Notes under the pieces: model-generated
What the model was told of the DNA's origin: nothing
The model's database searches: none
Seen by the model: only the letters and a program-made list of their open reading frames with translations
Made by a program: the position numbers and the translations under genes
Shown here: positions 25,292 through 34,499 of the stretch, in pieces
How positions within the stretch are numbered: position 1 is the first letter of the stretch
How the letters are laid out: each line of letters begins with the position of its first letter
Assembly: GCA_025455005.1 (NCBI GenBank)
Contig: JALONH010000011.1
Location: 26,552 to 90,551 of the forward strand
Length of the DNA: 64,000 bases
Direction: 5' to 3'
Source: Cytophagaceae bacterium
Lineage (GTDB): Bacteria; Bacteroidota; Bacteroidia; Cytophagales; Cytophagaceae

Positions 25292-26365
25292 TTATCTAAG
25301 TTTTAAAAGGTACATTTTGTCTTCCATGACATTGGCAAAAATAAAATACGTACCGGAATTGGAACATTGAAATGTTTTAAATACTTGGGCAATCAGGACA
25401 CCCTCCGGTAATGGTATGGCATCCCCTTCCCCATTCACTAATTTAGTTTCTTTTGACCAGGGAATCATATAGAAATAGATATCTGATTGTATGGGATAAA
25501 TGGTCGGAGTTCTAGTTGAAGTAGATTTAGTTTTCAGTCGATCATATTCTAAGAGCTGAGGGGTAGTATCGAATTGAAACACATGTGTATCCGTTACCAA
25601 TCGACCGTTATTGATTTGGTTATTGATTACTTGTATGGAATGAAAAGAAGTATTGGTTTCTAGAGTAGTAGAAAAAGAATCTTTTTCAGAATAATAGACT
25701 CTATAATGCTTTAATGTATAACCTATATCCACTTTTTTATGAAAATTCATTAGCAATTTACCGGGCGCTATAATTATACAGCTCTCTACACTGTCTTCAT
25801 ATGTTTTTACATCTACTACTTTTTTAGTTGTTAAGTTCCAACGATAAAAAATAGTTGGATACAAATCAGATGTCATTACTATAGTTTCATTGTTTTCAAA
25901 TTCGAAATACGAACATTCTACTTTTGAATACAGGACAGAATATCGAAAGCTAGTAGAGGACGGCTGAAGTAAATCATTACTTTTTAATTGACGCCAATCT
26001 TTGATATAAAAAAACTTTGTCACATCAAATCGTATAAGCAATGTGTATTTATTTGTTGGGTCTACTTTGAATTGAATCGTTTTTAAAGTGGAGGTTTTGG
26101 GCATCTGCAAAATGGATTCTACTTTTTTTGTTACCACATTATAAATGCTAATACCTGCTCCATTCAACATATCACCCCAACTTATGTAAAGCAAAGAATC
26201 ATCCGACGAAAAAACGATATTCGATTGATTTATATTTTTTACCATTGTCATCCCATCCACGCTTAAGGACTTATAATCAATAGTGGAATATAACGTTACC
26301 TGTGCATTAGAAGTAATGACAGCGCCAAAGAGAGGAATTAAAAAGAGAATAGTATACAATCGCAT
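25292..26365 (-). CDS. Secreted beta-propeller-like protein of unknown function
   Basis: Not recognised as a named family. 357 residues with a cleavable signal peptide (LYTILFLIPLFGAVITSNAQ). The mature part has repeated strands in the style of WD40/YVTN propellers: NIVFSSDDSLLYISWGD, TIQFKVDPTNKYTLLIRF, VECSYFEFENNETIVMT, and others of about 45 residues each. No catalytic motif or lipobox. Alone on its strand between the cytochrome terminator and the hairpin-rich region that ends the metal-efflux operon. It may be related in style to the 267-residue protein at 44792, but I cannot align them well. Confidence 0.6.
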   Translation of the reverse strand: MRLYTILFLIPLFGAVITSNAQVTLYSTIDYKSLSVDGMTMVKNINQSNIVFSSDDSLLYISWGDMLNGAGISIYNVVTKKVESILQMPKTSTLKTIQFKVDPTNKYTLLIRFDVTKFFYIKDWRQLKSNDLLQPSSTSFRYSVLYSKVECSYFEFENNETIVMTSDLYPTIFYRWNLTTKKVVDVKTYEDSVESCIIIAPGKLLMNFHKKVDIGYTLKHYRVYYSEKDSFSTTLETNTSFHSIQVINNQINNGRLVTDTHVFQFDTTPQLLEYDRLKTKSTSTRTPTIYPIQSDIYFYMIPWSKETKLVNGEGDAIPLPEGVLIAQVFKTFQCSNSGTYFIFANVMEDKMYLLKLR

Positions 26366-26413
26366 AATAAAACTTAAATAAAGTACTGTAATAATACAGT
26401 TGATTAATAACGG

Positions 26414-26450
26414 AAGGGTATCTATTGTTAAACATACAATAGATACCCTT
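26414..26450. repeat. Perfect 15-base stem-loop downstream of the metal-efflux genes
   Basis: Arms AAGGGTATCTATTGT (26414-26428) and its exact complement (26436-26450), loop of 7 bases. No T run on either side, so it is not a standard terminator. Two smaller hairpins flank it: ACTGTA/TACAGT at 26385-26400 and ATCGGAC/GTCCGAT at 26464-26487. All lie between the stop of the efflux operon and the next leftward gene, where 3'-end protection or factor-dependent termination is plausible. Confidence 0.6.
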
Positions 26451-26517
26451 CAAAATAGTATGGATCGGACAGCTTAGTAAGTCCGATAGTACAATTCCGT
26501 TATAAATATAAAAAAAA

Positions 26518-27666
26518 CTAATTAGACTCCATCTTTTTACGTTCCGCATTAATTAAATATACATTTTCACTAACGACCAAAGTACCTTTATCAATTCCTT
26601 CGCCTACTTTGACTTCAGTCCAAACCCCATCTGAATCTCCTAAAATTACTTTTACTTTTTTAAATTGATAGGTAGCGTTTTCTTTAGGCATGGCTATAAA
26701 AACAAAAAACAACTCCCCTTCTTGTAATAAGGCAGCGTTTGGAACAGCAATCACAGGTGTAGTAGATGCCTTTCCAACCAATAGTGCTTTTACTCCCATA
26801 TCAGGTAAAATATTAGATCCTTTAGGCGGTATAAAACTTGCATGAACCGGAATTGCTTTTGCCATGGGATCTATTGCATTTAAGACAAAGGTCACCTTCC
26901 CTTTAACTTTAGGTACGTTTTGATTTAAAAATTCTATCGTAACATCTTGTCCTATCTGAACTAAATCTATGTCTTTTTCATAGATATCTAAGTCTACATA
27001 CAACTTCTCTAAATTATAAACCTCTACTAAATCGGTTGTTGGATCCACAAACATTCCAAGAGTACTTTTAATTTTAAATACCGATCCGGATATAGGAGAT
27101 GTAATCGTTAATGTATTTTTAACATTTGCAGTCGATTTATGATTATATTCTGTAACATCAACTCCTAATAACTTTAATTTTTCACCAATACTTTCTACCG
27201 TATTCAATGCATTATAATATTTGGATTCCACGGCTTGAAAATCTGCTAATGCCCCTATATTGTCTTCTCTTAACTTTTTTTGACGTTCAAACTCTAAGGT
27301 TAATAACTGGGCTTCATTTTTAGCTGATAAGTAACTTTGTTGTAACTCGATAAATTCAATACTACTAATCCGTAGTAATGGTTGACCTTTGGTAACATAG
27401 GTACCTTCTCGGACTAAAATTTCGGAAATTTTACCTCTTATGTTCGTACTAATAATAGCAGAACTATTAGGAGCCATCGATACTTTACCGGTACTGACCA
27501 CCATAGGTTGAATCGTTATCTTTTGAGTAGCCGTAAGGGATATATTCATGCCCTTAAGTTGCTTCTCCGATAATGTAAAGGGCTTAGACGAAACCACTTC
27601 TTTTTTTACTTCCGAACAACTAAACAGTCCGATACTTACGAGTATAATTAATATATAAAATTTCAT
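26518..27666 (-). CDS. RND efflux periplasmic adaptor (CzcB/CusB-like) lipoprotein
   Basis: Membrane-fusion protein of 382 residues linking the inner-membrane RND pump to an outer-membrane channel. Signal with lipobox IGLFSC (Cys17), lipoyl/barrel-sandwich halves (GKISEILVREGTYVTKGQPLL and LTITSPISGSVFKIKSTLGM), a helical hairpin between them (about 105-165), a beta-barrel domain with LYVDLDIYEKDIDLVQIGQ, and a C-terminal membrane-proximal domain. No Met-rich or His-rich metal-chaperone extension. Five bases downstream of the pump gene. Metal choice cannot be read from this subunit. Confidence 0.9.
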   Translation of the reverse strand: MKFYILIILVSIGLFSCSEVKKEVVSSKPFTLSEKQLKGMNISLTATQKITIQPMVVSTGKVSMAPNSSAIISTNIRGKISEILVREGTYVTKGQPLLRISSIEFIELQQSYLSAKNEAQLLTLEFERQKKLREDNIGALADFQAVESKYYNALNTVESIGEKLKLLGVDVTEYNHKSTANVKNTLTITSPISGSVFKIKSTLGMFVDPTTDLVEVYNLEKLYVDLDIYEKDIDLVQIGQDVTIEFLNQNVPKVKGKVTFVLNAIDPMAKAIPVHASFIPPKGSNILPDMGVKALLVGKASTTPVIAVPNAALLQEGELFFVFIAMPKENATYQFKKVKVILGDSDGVWTEVKVGEGIDKGTLVVSENVYLINAERKKMESN

Positions 27667-27671
27667 GTGTA

Positions 27672-30600
27672 TTATTTTTTTGATGGTGTGGAAAGGAACA
27701 ATAAATATAATATTGGTAAAATAATCAGAGTTAATACAGTTGCTACAACCAGTCCTCCAATAACGACCGTAGCTAACGGTTTTTGTACCTCAGCACCGGC
27801 TCCAGTAGCAATAGCCATAGGCATGAACCCTAATGCAGCGACAGCAGACGTCATAAGTACAGGTCGGAATTTATATTTCACTCCGGCCCTCACTAATAAC
27901 TCAACAGAGTCATATTCTTTTTGGTGTTGTTTAAAATGGCCTATTAACATGATACCATTCAATACAGCAATGCCAAATAAACAAATGAATCCAACACCAG
28001 CAGAAATACTAAAATTAATCCCGGTTATATATAAAGCAAAGATTCCGCCGATAGCAGACATAGGTACAGCTGTAAATACTAAAATACTTTCCCCTACTGT
28101 TCCAAATGAAGCATACAATAATGCTAGAATGATAATTAATGCTATAGGAACTACAATCATTAATCGTTCTTTCGCCATACGGAGATTTTCATATTGACCA
28201 CCGGCTTCTAATACATAACCAAAAGGCAAACTCACTTCTTTCTTAATACGCACATTAGCTTCTTTTACCAAACTTTCCATATCTCTTCCTCTTACGTTTG
28301 CTCCTATTTGTAGACATCTCGATTTGTTGACATGGCGAATTTCTGCTGGTCCGATATCTAATGTAATTTTGGCTAATTGTTTTAAAGGAATTAGATTACC
28401 TTTGAAATCTTTAATCAAAATATTTTCTAAGGTCTCAACTTTATTTCGTTCTAGGGTTTCTAATCGAACCACTAAATCATACCTTCGATCTTCCTCATAT
28501 ATAATCCCTGATTTTTTACCGGCAAAAGCCGTTTCAATCACTTCGTTTACTTGATTTATTGTAATACCATAGAGGGCTAGGGTTCTTCGATTATAACTTA
28601 CTTGTATTTGAGGAAGGCCATCCATTTGTTGCATTTGAACATCTTTAGCACCTTCTAAAGAAGCTAGAATAGACATCAACTGATTCCCTAATTGTATCAT
28701 TTCTTTTATATCCGACCCATATAACTTATAAACTACATCTGTTTTTGACCCACTTAATAAATCATTAAACCTTGCTTCGATCGGTTGTTGCATGGAGGGT
28801 AATGTACCCGGGAAGAACTCTGTATATACTGCATTGATTTGCTCGATTAATTGTTCTTTAGAATGAACTCGTTTCCATTGATCCTTCGGTTTAGTTGAAA
28901 TGATAATGTCCGTTGATTCCATCGGAACAGGATCAACAGGAATTTCAGATGTTCCAATCTTGCCGACTACATGTTCGATTTCATCCGGAAATTCTGCCAG
29001 TAATTTTTGTTCAATTTTAATAGAGGTTTCAATGCTCTGCGATAAGGATGTGCCTACCGGTAACCGGGTTTCGATTTGTATATCTCCCTCATCTAATTTC
29101 GGAATAAACTCCCCTCCTATCTGAGTAAAAGTAAAACCGGCTACAAGTAATAAACCAACCAAAGCAACTACAAGTGTAGTTTTAATTTTTAATGCACGAA
29201 GGAAAATCGGCTCAAAAATTTTATCGTGTAAATAATCAACCAATCGATCCGAAAATCCCCCTTCAGCATGTGGTTTATTTAATATCCAAGCACACATCAT
29301 TGGTACATAGGTGAGCGATAAAAATAAAGCGCCAAATATGGCATAACTAACAGTTAAAGCCATTGGACGAAACATTTTACCTTCTACACCGGATAAAAAA
29401 AGTATAGGCGTATACACAATTAAAATAATTATAGTGCCGAAGAAGACAGAATTTTTAATATTCTTCATCTCATCTATAACCCATACTTGACGATCTTCAT
29501 AAGGCACACCTTTAACCATTCCCCGCATTCGTAAGCTTAACATCATGACGATACCCTCTACTACAATTACAGAGCCATCAACTATAAGTCCGAAATCTAA
29601 TGCTCCTAAACTCATTAGATTACCTATCACTCCGGTACTGACCATCATACCAAATGTGAACAACATAGACAATGGAATAACAGACGCTGCTATTAAACTT
29701 GCCTTGATATCTCCTAAAAAAAGAAATAACACCAGCAACACGACAATAGCACCTTCTATCAAATTTTTAGAAACTGTAGAAGTTGTTCGAGCAACTAAAT
29801 TTTTCCGATTAATAAAGGTGTTAATAGTTAATCCTTCCGGTAGAAGCGCTTTTACCGTAGTCATTCTTTCTTCTAATCCCTCTATAACATCTGAAGCATT
29901 TTCACCCATTTGTAAAAGCACAACTGCACCAACGACTTCTCCTTGTCCATCCATTGTCATAGCTCCATAACGGATACTACTTCCAAGTTCAACATTGGCA
30001 ACATCTTTAACTAGAACAGGAACATTATCATTTATTTTAATAACTGTATTTTGTATATCTTCTAATGTAGTAGCTAATCCAACCCCTCGAATAATATAAG
30101 AACGACGGTCTTTTTCTATGTAAGCACCTCCGGTATTATTGTTACCTTGCTCTAATGCATCAAATAATTCCGGTATGGTTACATTAAAGGCCCGTAATCG
30201 TTCCGGAAATAATTTAGCTTGATATTCTTTTTTATAACCACCAAAACTACTTATGTCCGCTACACCAGGCGTACCCAGTAGATTTTTCCGAATAATCCAA
30301 TCTTGTATGGATCGGATTTCCATCAAGGAGAAGGAGGTATCTCCGGGTTGTTCCGGCTGAATAACGTATTGATAAATTTCCCCAATACCTGTGGTAATGG
30401 GCGCCAACTCTGGTTCTGCACCAGCCGGTAAATCTTTTTTAACGGTACTTAAGCGTTCAAACACTTGTTGTCTGGCCCAATACAAATCCGTAGCATCATC
30501 AAATACAACGGTCACAGAAGACAAACCAAATTTTGATATAGAACGTATTTGCTGTAAGCCTTTAATATTGGAAAGTTGAATTTCTAATGGTGAAGTGATA

Positions 30601-30791
30601 AAACGTTCAATCTCCACCGGACCTAAATTAGGCGAAAGGGTAATTACATTTACTTGTTTGTTGGTAATATCTGGAACTGCGTCTATGGGTAATTTTAGTA
30701 AAGAGTATCCACCCCAAATAACTAAAAGTAACATAGCACCCAATACAGCCCACTTATTCCTTACACTAAAGGAAGTGATAGCATCTATCAT
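27672..30791 (-). CDS. CzcA/CusA-family heavy-metal RND efflux pump
   Basis: Inner-membrane proton-driven exporter, 1039 residues with the 12-helix RND layout: TM1 near 10-30 (WAVLGAMLLLVIWGGYSL), two large periplasmic loops, TM2-6 around 340-500 and TM7-12 near 530 and 860-1030. The TM4 segment ALDFGLIVDGSVIVVEG has Asp at about 399, Asp at about 405 and Glu at about 412, the triad seen in divalent-cation (Zn/Co/Cd) pumps of the CzcA branch; the Cu/Ag branch lacks the first Asp. So divalent metals are favoured. First of a two-gene operon with the adaptor. No outer-membrane factor gene accompanies it, so it must borrow a TolC-like channel. Confidence 0.94.
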   Translation of the reverse strand: MIDAITSFSVRNKWAVLGAMLLLVIWGGYSLLKLPIDAVPDITNKQVNVITLSPNLGPVEIERFITSPLEIQLSNIKGLQQIRSISKFGLSSVTVVFDDATDLYWARQQVFERLSTVKKDLPAGAEPELAPITTGIGEIYQYVIQPEQPGDTSFSLMEIRSIQDWIIRKNLLGTPGVADISSFGGYKKEYQAKLFPERLRAFNVTIPELFDALEQGNNNTGGAYIEKDRRSYIIRGVGLATTLEDIQNTVIKINDNVPVLVKDVANVELGSSIRYGAMTMDGQGEVVGAVVLLQMGENASDVIEGLEERMTTVKALLPEGLTINTFINRKNLVARTTSTVSKNLIEGAIVVLLVLFLFLGDIKASLIAASVIPLSMLFTFGMMVSTGVIGNLMSLGALDFGLIVDGSVIVVEGIVMMLSLRMRGMVKGVPYEDRQVWVIDEMKNIKNSVFFGTIIILIVYTPILFLSGVEGKMFRPMALTVSYAIFGALFLSLTYVPMMCAWILNKPHAEGGFSDRLVDYLHDKIFEPIFLRALKIKTTLVVALVGLLLVAGFTFTQIGGEFIPKLDEGDIQIETRLPVGTSLSQSIETSIKIEQKLLAEFPDEIEHVVGKIGTSEIPVDPVPMESTDIIISTKPKDQWKRVHSKEQLIEQINAVYTEFFPGTLPSMQQPIEARFNDLLSGSKTDVVYKLYGSDIKEMIQLGNQLMSILASLEGAKDVQMQQMDGLPQIQVSYNRRTLALYGITINQVNEVIETAFAGKKSGIIYEEDRRYDLVVRLETLERNKVETLENILIKDFKGNLIPLKQLAKITLDIGPAEIRHVNKSRCLQIGANVRGRDMESLVKEANVRIKKEVSLPFGYVLEAGGQYENLRMAKERLMIVVPIALIIILALLYASFGTVGESILVFTAVPMSAIGGIFALYITGINFSISAGVGFICLFGIAVLNGIMLIGHFKQHQKEYDSVELLVRAGVKYKFRPVLMTSAVAALGFMPMAIATGAGAEVQKPLATVVIGGLVVATVLTLIILPILYLLFLSTPSKK

Positions 30792-30837
30792 ATAAATAAG
30801 ATTAAAGTATAACGAAAACTATTAAAGACTAAAGTAG

Positions 30838-31242
30838 TTAAGCGTTATTAGGAGGTGGGGTTGGTATGTTACGGTATGGAATGGGATAATTAAAAAAGTC
30901 AGCGTGATGAATATAGTTAGTATCCCCTATTACTTTCGAATGTAGAGCGATATTGGATATTTTATCCGGTATTACAAAGTAGAAATATACTTTTTCTATT
31001 AATGATCCACCTGAATCATCTTCTTGATTTTCAGGAATCATATTCTTCTTATCCAAACAATATTCAATAAACCATTCTGAAATGGATTCCATTTCATTGA
31101 TTTGCAAATTTTCTTCCAAGCTTAAATCTTTATCTAAATTCGAGCGAACATCCGGAGGGTTGATACAAAAATTCACTACAGCCATTAACCATATACTAAT
31201 AATGGGATATACAATATACATATGACGTAGTGTACGCAGCAT
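30838..31242 (-). CDS. Small hypothetical protein upstream of the metal-efflux operon
   Basis: 134 residues, no recognised domain. The N-terminus (YIVYPIISIWLMAVVNFC) is a signal peptide or anchor. Then comes an acidic stretch, QINEMESISEWFIEYCLDKK, followed by MIPENQEDDSGG, and the end is Pro/Asn-rich (NIPTPPPNNA). I have the impression that similar short proteins with an ESISE...IPE...EDD pattern occur next to RND metal pumps in other Bacteroidota, but I cannot verify this. It lies 46 bases upstream of the pump gene on the same strand, and 22 bases downstream of mnmD. It could be a metal-sensing or accessory periplasmic protein. Confidence 0.55.
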   Translation of the reverse strand: MLRTLRHMYIVYPIISIWLMAVVNFCINPPDVRSNLDKDLSLEENLQINEMESISEWFIEYCLDKKNMIPENQEDDSGGSLIEKVYFYFVIPDKISNIALHSKVIGDTNYIHHADFFNYPIPYRNIPTPPPNNA

Positions 31243-31264
31243 CCTATAAATATGTACGTTAATC

Positions 31265-31936
31265 TCAACTTTTACAAGCTTTTGTCATTTCTTTTTTAAA
31301 TGGTGGTCCCTTTATCGCCTCTACTCGATAACCAATTTGTTGAAGTGTTCGCTTAAAATTTCCTTGTGCACAATAGGTTACTAGTATACCTTCCTTTCTT
31401 AATGCAGTATATAACATACTAAAATTACTTGTAGACCACATGTCCGGTTGTTTAGAAGGGGCGAACGCATCAAAGAAACAAATATCAAAACTTTCTTTTG
31501 GCAAAGATAGGTCTTCTAGTAATTTTGAATATTTAAATAATATAAAATTAGAATGGAGTTCAATATTAGTATTAAATGCCGACTCATGTAAGGCTGTAAA
31601 AATCGATTCCTGAACCTCCGTCAAGGCAGAATAATTTAATTGTTGTACTGTAGCTAACGATACAGGAAAGGGTTCTATCGTTGTATACCGAACCAATACA
31701 TCATGCTCCAGAGCCCACTTATAGGTTAACAATGCGTTTAATCCTGTACCGAATCCTACTTCTATGACATCGATTGTGTTTTTAGGCAACAAAGTATGAA
31801 TTCCTTGTTGTATATAAACATACTTCGATTCTTGTAAAGCACCATGTTTGGAATGATACGTTTCATTTAACTCTCTATGGTAAAGAGAATGAGATCCATC
31901 AGATGAAGTAATCAACTCTACACGTGGAGTGTTCAT
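31265..31936 (-). CDS. mnmD: tRNA (5-methylaminomethyl-2-thiouridine)(34)-methyltransferase MnmD
   Basis: SAM-dependent methyltransferase finishing mnm5s2U at the wobble base of certain tRNAs. 223 residues, corresponding to the MnmC2 half of E. coli MnmC; the FAD oxidase half is absent, as usual in this phylum. Seen: the N-terminal SLYHRELNETYHSKHGALQE motif, SAM loop VIEVGFGTGLNALLTY, and DICFFDAFAPSKQPDMWS with the catalytic Asp-Ala-Phe. Four bases downstream of cysQ on the same strand, so co-transcribed. No tRNA-modification partner nearby. Confidence 0.93.
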   Translation of the reverse strand: MNTPRVELITSSDGSHSLYHRELNETYHSKHGALQESKYVYIQQGIHTLLPKNTIDVIEVGFGTGLNALLTYKWALEHDVLVRYTTIEPFPVSLATVQQLNYSALTEVQESIFTALHESAFNTNIELHSNFILFKYSKLLEDLSLPKESFDICFFDAFAPSKQPDMWSTSNFSMLYTALRKEGILVTYCAQGNFKRTLQQIGYRVEAIKGPPFKKEMTKACKS

Positions 31937-31939
31937 TTT

Positions 31940-32713
31940 TTATAGAGTACCTAATACTATAAAACCGGAATTCAATAAATTTTCTTTGTTATAGGGAAAG
32001 AGACTTCCATCGATTTTGGTGAGGGTGCCGCCTGCTGCTTCTACAATAGCATGACCGGCCGCGGTATCCCACTCCATGGTAGGTCCGTGGCGATAGTATA
32101 AATCTGCACTTCCTTCCGCCACTAAGCAAAACTTAATCGAACTTCCGGTGCTAATCGTTTCATCAATTTTGTACTTAGTAAGTATTGCTTGTTCATCCGG
32201 TGAAGCATGCGAACGACTCCCAACTGCAATTCTAGGAGCTCTTGCAACTCTTACCTGTAATGGTGTTTTCTTATGTTGTTCTATTTTATATGCCTTCACT
32301 TTAGGAATACCAACATACAATTGACTGGTAACCGGTATATAAATAACCCCCAACACCGGTCGATTATGTTCCATTAACGCAATATTAACAGTAAACTCTC
32401 CATTCCGTTTTATAAATTCTTTTGTCCCATCCAAAGGGTCTACCAACCAATAATACGGCCATGAAGTGCGTTCCTCTAACAACACTTCACTGCCTTCTTC
32501 TGATAAGATGGGTATGGATGGAAAACTATCTTGTAATATTTTTGATAAAACAATATGAGATTGCTTATCCGCTAAGGTCAACGGAGAACGGTCGTCCTTG
32601 TACTCTATTAAAGAAGTAAAATCAGGACGGTCATAAACTTCCAGTATTGCTTTACCGGCCTCAATCGCAGCTTGAACTGCAGCTGCTTCTAATGATTCTA
32701 TTGGATACTGCAT
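31940..32713 (-). CDS. cysQ: 3'(2'),5'-bisphosphate nucleotidase
   Basis: Hydrolyses 3'-phosphoadenosine 5'-phosphate (PAP) to AMP, relieving the toxic by-product of sulfate activation. Inositol-monophosphatase fold, 257 residues. Seen: LSEEGSEV, the metal motif WLVDPLDGTKEFI and the C-terminal EWDTAAGHAIVEAAGG. The frame is open to 32755, but the ATG at 32713 (MQYPIESLEAAA) gives the family start; the extra 14 residues are cysteine-rich noise. Divergent from cysC-cysD-cysN, sharing a roughly 220-base region that may hold common regulation. Confidence 0.93.
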   Translation of the reverse strand: MQYPIESLEAAAVQAAIEAGKAILEVYDRPDFTSLIEYKDDRSPLTLADKQSHIVLSKILQDSFPSIPILSEEGSEVLLEERTSWPYYWLVDPLDGTKEFIKRNGEFTVNIALMEHNRPVLGVIYIPVTSQLYVGIPKVKAYKIEQHKKTPLQVRVARAPRIAVGSRSHASPDEQAILTKYKIDETISTGSSIKFCLVAEGSADLYYRHGPTMEWDTAAGHAIVEAAGGTLTKIDGSLFPYNKENLLNSGFIVLGTL

Positions 32714-32910
32714 GCAAATAAATTTGTTTGGCAATTTACATAAAAAACAGAGCATATTATAGCTTACCTATGAGAATACAAAAGGCTATTTGGAAGTCAA
32801 CATCGATTACAAAATAAATACTTTACTAATTCGATAGAGTATAGAATATCACTCAAGTTAAAACAAATAAAAATCCTTCAACTACCGCATGAATATTGGT
32901 TATAATACCT

Positions 32911-32918
32911 TACTTTTG
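32911..32918 (+). promoter_or_regulatory. Possible -7 element of cysC-cysD-cysN
   Basis: TACTTTTG matches TAnnTTTG, 20 bases before the cysC ATG at 32938. No good -33 TTG at standard spacing was seen (a TTGG is 11 bases upstream). The match argues against the longer cysC frame that begins at 32896. Confidence 0.45.
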
Positions 32919-32937
32919 TACCTCATTATTTTACAGT

Positions 32938-33537
32938 ATGGCTGATCATATACATCCAATCTTTGATAAGATACTTCAACGAAGTGATAAAGAAAAAGCG
33001 CTTCGTCAAAAAGCACTGGTAATTTGGATGGTGGGTCTTTCCGGATCCGGTAAAAGTACACTAGCAAAATCAGTAGAAGGGGCATTACACGAACGTGGGC
33101 ATGTAACGATGTTATTGGATGGTGATAACCTACGTACCGGTATCAATAATAATCTAGGGTTTTCAGAAGCAGATCGTATAGAAAACATACGTCGCGCTGC
33201 TGAGGTTTCGAAGTTGTTTGCTTCTTGTGGTATCATAACGATTTGTTCTCTTATCAGTCCTACAGAAGAGATTCGACAAATGGCCAAAAAAATTATCGGT
33301 GAAGACGACTACTTTGAGTTGTTCGTTCATTGCCCGATTGAAGTTTGTGAACAACGAGATGTAAAAGGTTTATATAAGAAAGCCAGAGCCGGAGAAATTA
33401 AACACTTTACCGGAATTGATTCTCCATTTGAAGCTCCTACACATCCCAACTTAGAGGTACGTACCGATCTTAATACATTAGAGAAGTGCTTACAGGATAT
33501 CGTAGATCAAATCTTACCTAAAGTAACGTTACATTAA
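32938..33537 (+). CDS. cysC: Adenylylsulfate kinase
   Basis: APS kinase, phosphorylates adenosine 5'-phosphosulfate to PAPS. 199 residues from the ATG at 32938 (MADHIHPIFDKILQRSDKEK). The frame upstream to 32896 covers the predicted promoter and is rejected. P-loop GLSGSGKSTLA, then LLDGDNLRTGINNNLGFSEADR, ENIRRAAEVSKLFA, and the end-segment FTGIDSPFEAPTHPNL. First of three rightward genes for sulfate activation; cysD follows after 26 bases. As PAPS is made, a PAPS reductase or sulfotransferase should exist elsewhere in the genome. Confidence 0.95.
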   Translation: MADHIHPIFDKILQRSDKEKALRQKALVIWMVGLSGSGKSTLAKSVEGALHERGHVTMLLDGDNLRTGINNNLGFSEADRIENIRRAAEVSKLFASCGIITICSLISPTEEIRQMAKKIIGEDDYFELFVHCPIEVCEQRDVKGLYKKARAGEIKHFTGIDSPFEAPTHPNLEVRTDLNTLEKCLQDIVDQILPKVTLH

Positions 33538-33563
33538 ATAAAATATTTCTATATCCTATCATC

Positions 33564-34469
33564 ATGAATTCGTATAAATTGTCTCATTTAAAACAACTGG
33601 AATCTGAAGCCATTCACATTATGCGGGAAGTTGCCGCACAATTTGAGCGACCGGCTTTATTGTTCTCAGGAGGAAAAGATTCCATTGTTATGGTTCGTCT
33701 AGCGGAAAAAGCATTTTTCCCTGCACGTATTCCATTTCCATTAGTACATGTAGATACCGGGCATAATTTTGAAGAGACGATTCAATTCCGTGATTATCTA
33801 GTAAAAAAATTAGATGCGCAATTAATCGTTCGTTCCGTTCAAGATTCTATTAACAAGGGAACTGCAGTAGAAGAAAAAGGTCCTAATCCTAGTAGAAATT
33901 CCCAGCAAACGATTACCTTATTAGAAACAATTGAAGAATTTAAATTTGATGCTTGCTTTGGTGGCGCTCGAAGAGATGAAGAGAAAGCAAGAGCGAAAGA
34001 ACGATTCTTTTCCCATCGAGACGACTTCGGTCAATGGGACCCTAAAAATCAACGCCCGGAATTATGGAATCTGTACAACGGAAAAAAACAAGTAGGAGAA
34101 CACTTTAGAGTATTCCCTTTAAGTAATTGGACAGAGATGGATGTATGGCAATATATTTTGGCTGAAAATCTTGAAATTCCTAGTATCTACTTTACCCACA
34201 GACGCGATATTGTAAACCGTGAAGGAACATTGCTTGCTCATTCACCTTTTATCACAGTAATGAATGGTGAAACAGTTGAAAATAAGATTGTACGCTTCCG
34301 TACCGTAGGTGATATGACCTGTACCGGAGCAGTAGAATCAGAAGCATCTACTCTGGAAGAGATTATTCAAGAAGTGGCGGCAGCCCGTCAGACGGAACGC
34401 GGAACACGTGCCGACGATAAACGCTCTGAAGCAGCTATGGAAGATCGTAAAAAACAAGGTTATTTTTAA
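33564..34469 (+). CDS. cysD: Sulfate adenylyltransferase subunit 2
   Basis: Small catalytic subunit of ATP sulfurylase, making APS from sulfate and ATP with the GTPase CysN. 301 residues, PP-loop ATP pyrophosphatase: FSGGKDSIVMVRLAEK with SGGKDS, then HVDTGHNFEET, and the conserved ARRDEEKARAKER loop; the C-terminus ends in EAAMEDRKKQGYF, the family's typical finish. 30 bases upstream of cysN on the same strand. No fusion with other domains. Confidence 0.96.
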   Translation: MNSYKLSHLKQLESEAIHIMREVAAQFERPALLFSGGKDSIVMVRLAEKAFFPARIPFPLVHVDTGHNFEETIQFRDYLVKKLDAQLIVRSVQDSINKGTAVEEKGPNPSRNSQQTITLLETIEEFKFDACFGGARRDEEKARAKERFFSHRDDFGQWDPKNQRPELWNLYNGKKQVGEHFRVFPLSNWTEMDVWQYILAENLEIPSIYFTHRRDIVNREGTLLAHSPFITVMNGETVENKIVRFRTVGDMTCTGAVESEASTLEEIIQEVAAARQTERGTRADDKRSEAAMEDRKKQGYF

Positions 34470-34499
34470 TCTATTCGAATTAAGCATTTACTTATATAT

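Noticed and set aside
27667..28197. Rightward open frame antisense to the CzcA-type pump (176 codons)
   Set aside because: Low-complexity translation without a domain; shadow of the pump gene.
29545..29970. Rightward open frame antisense to the pump gene (141 codons)
   Set aside because: Thr/Ser/Asn/Pro-rich mirror translation, no start context.
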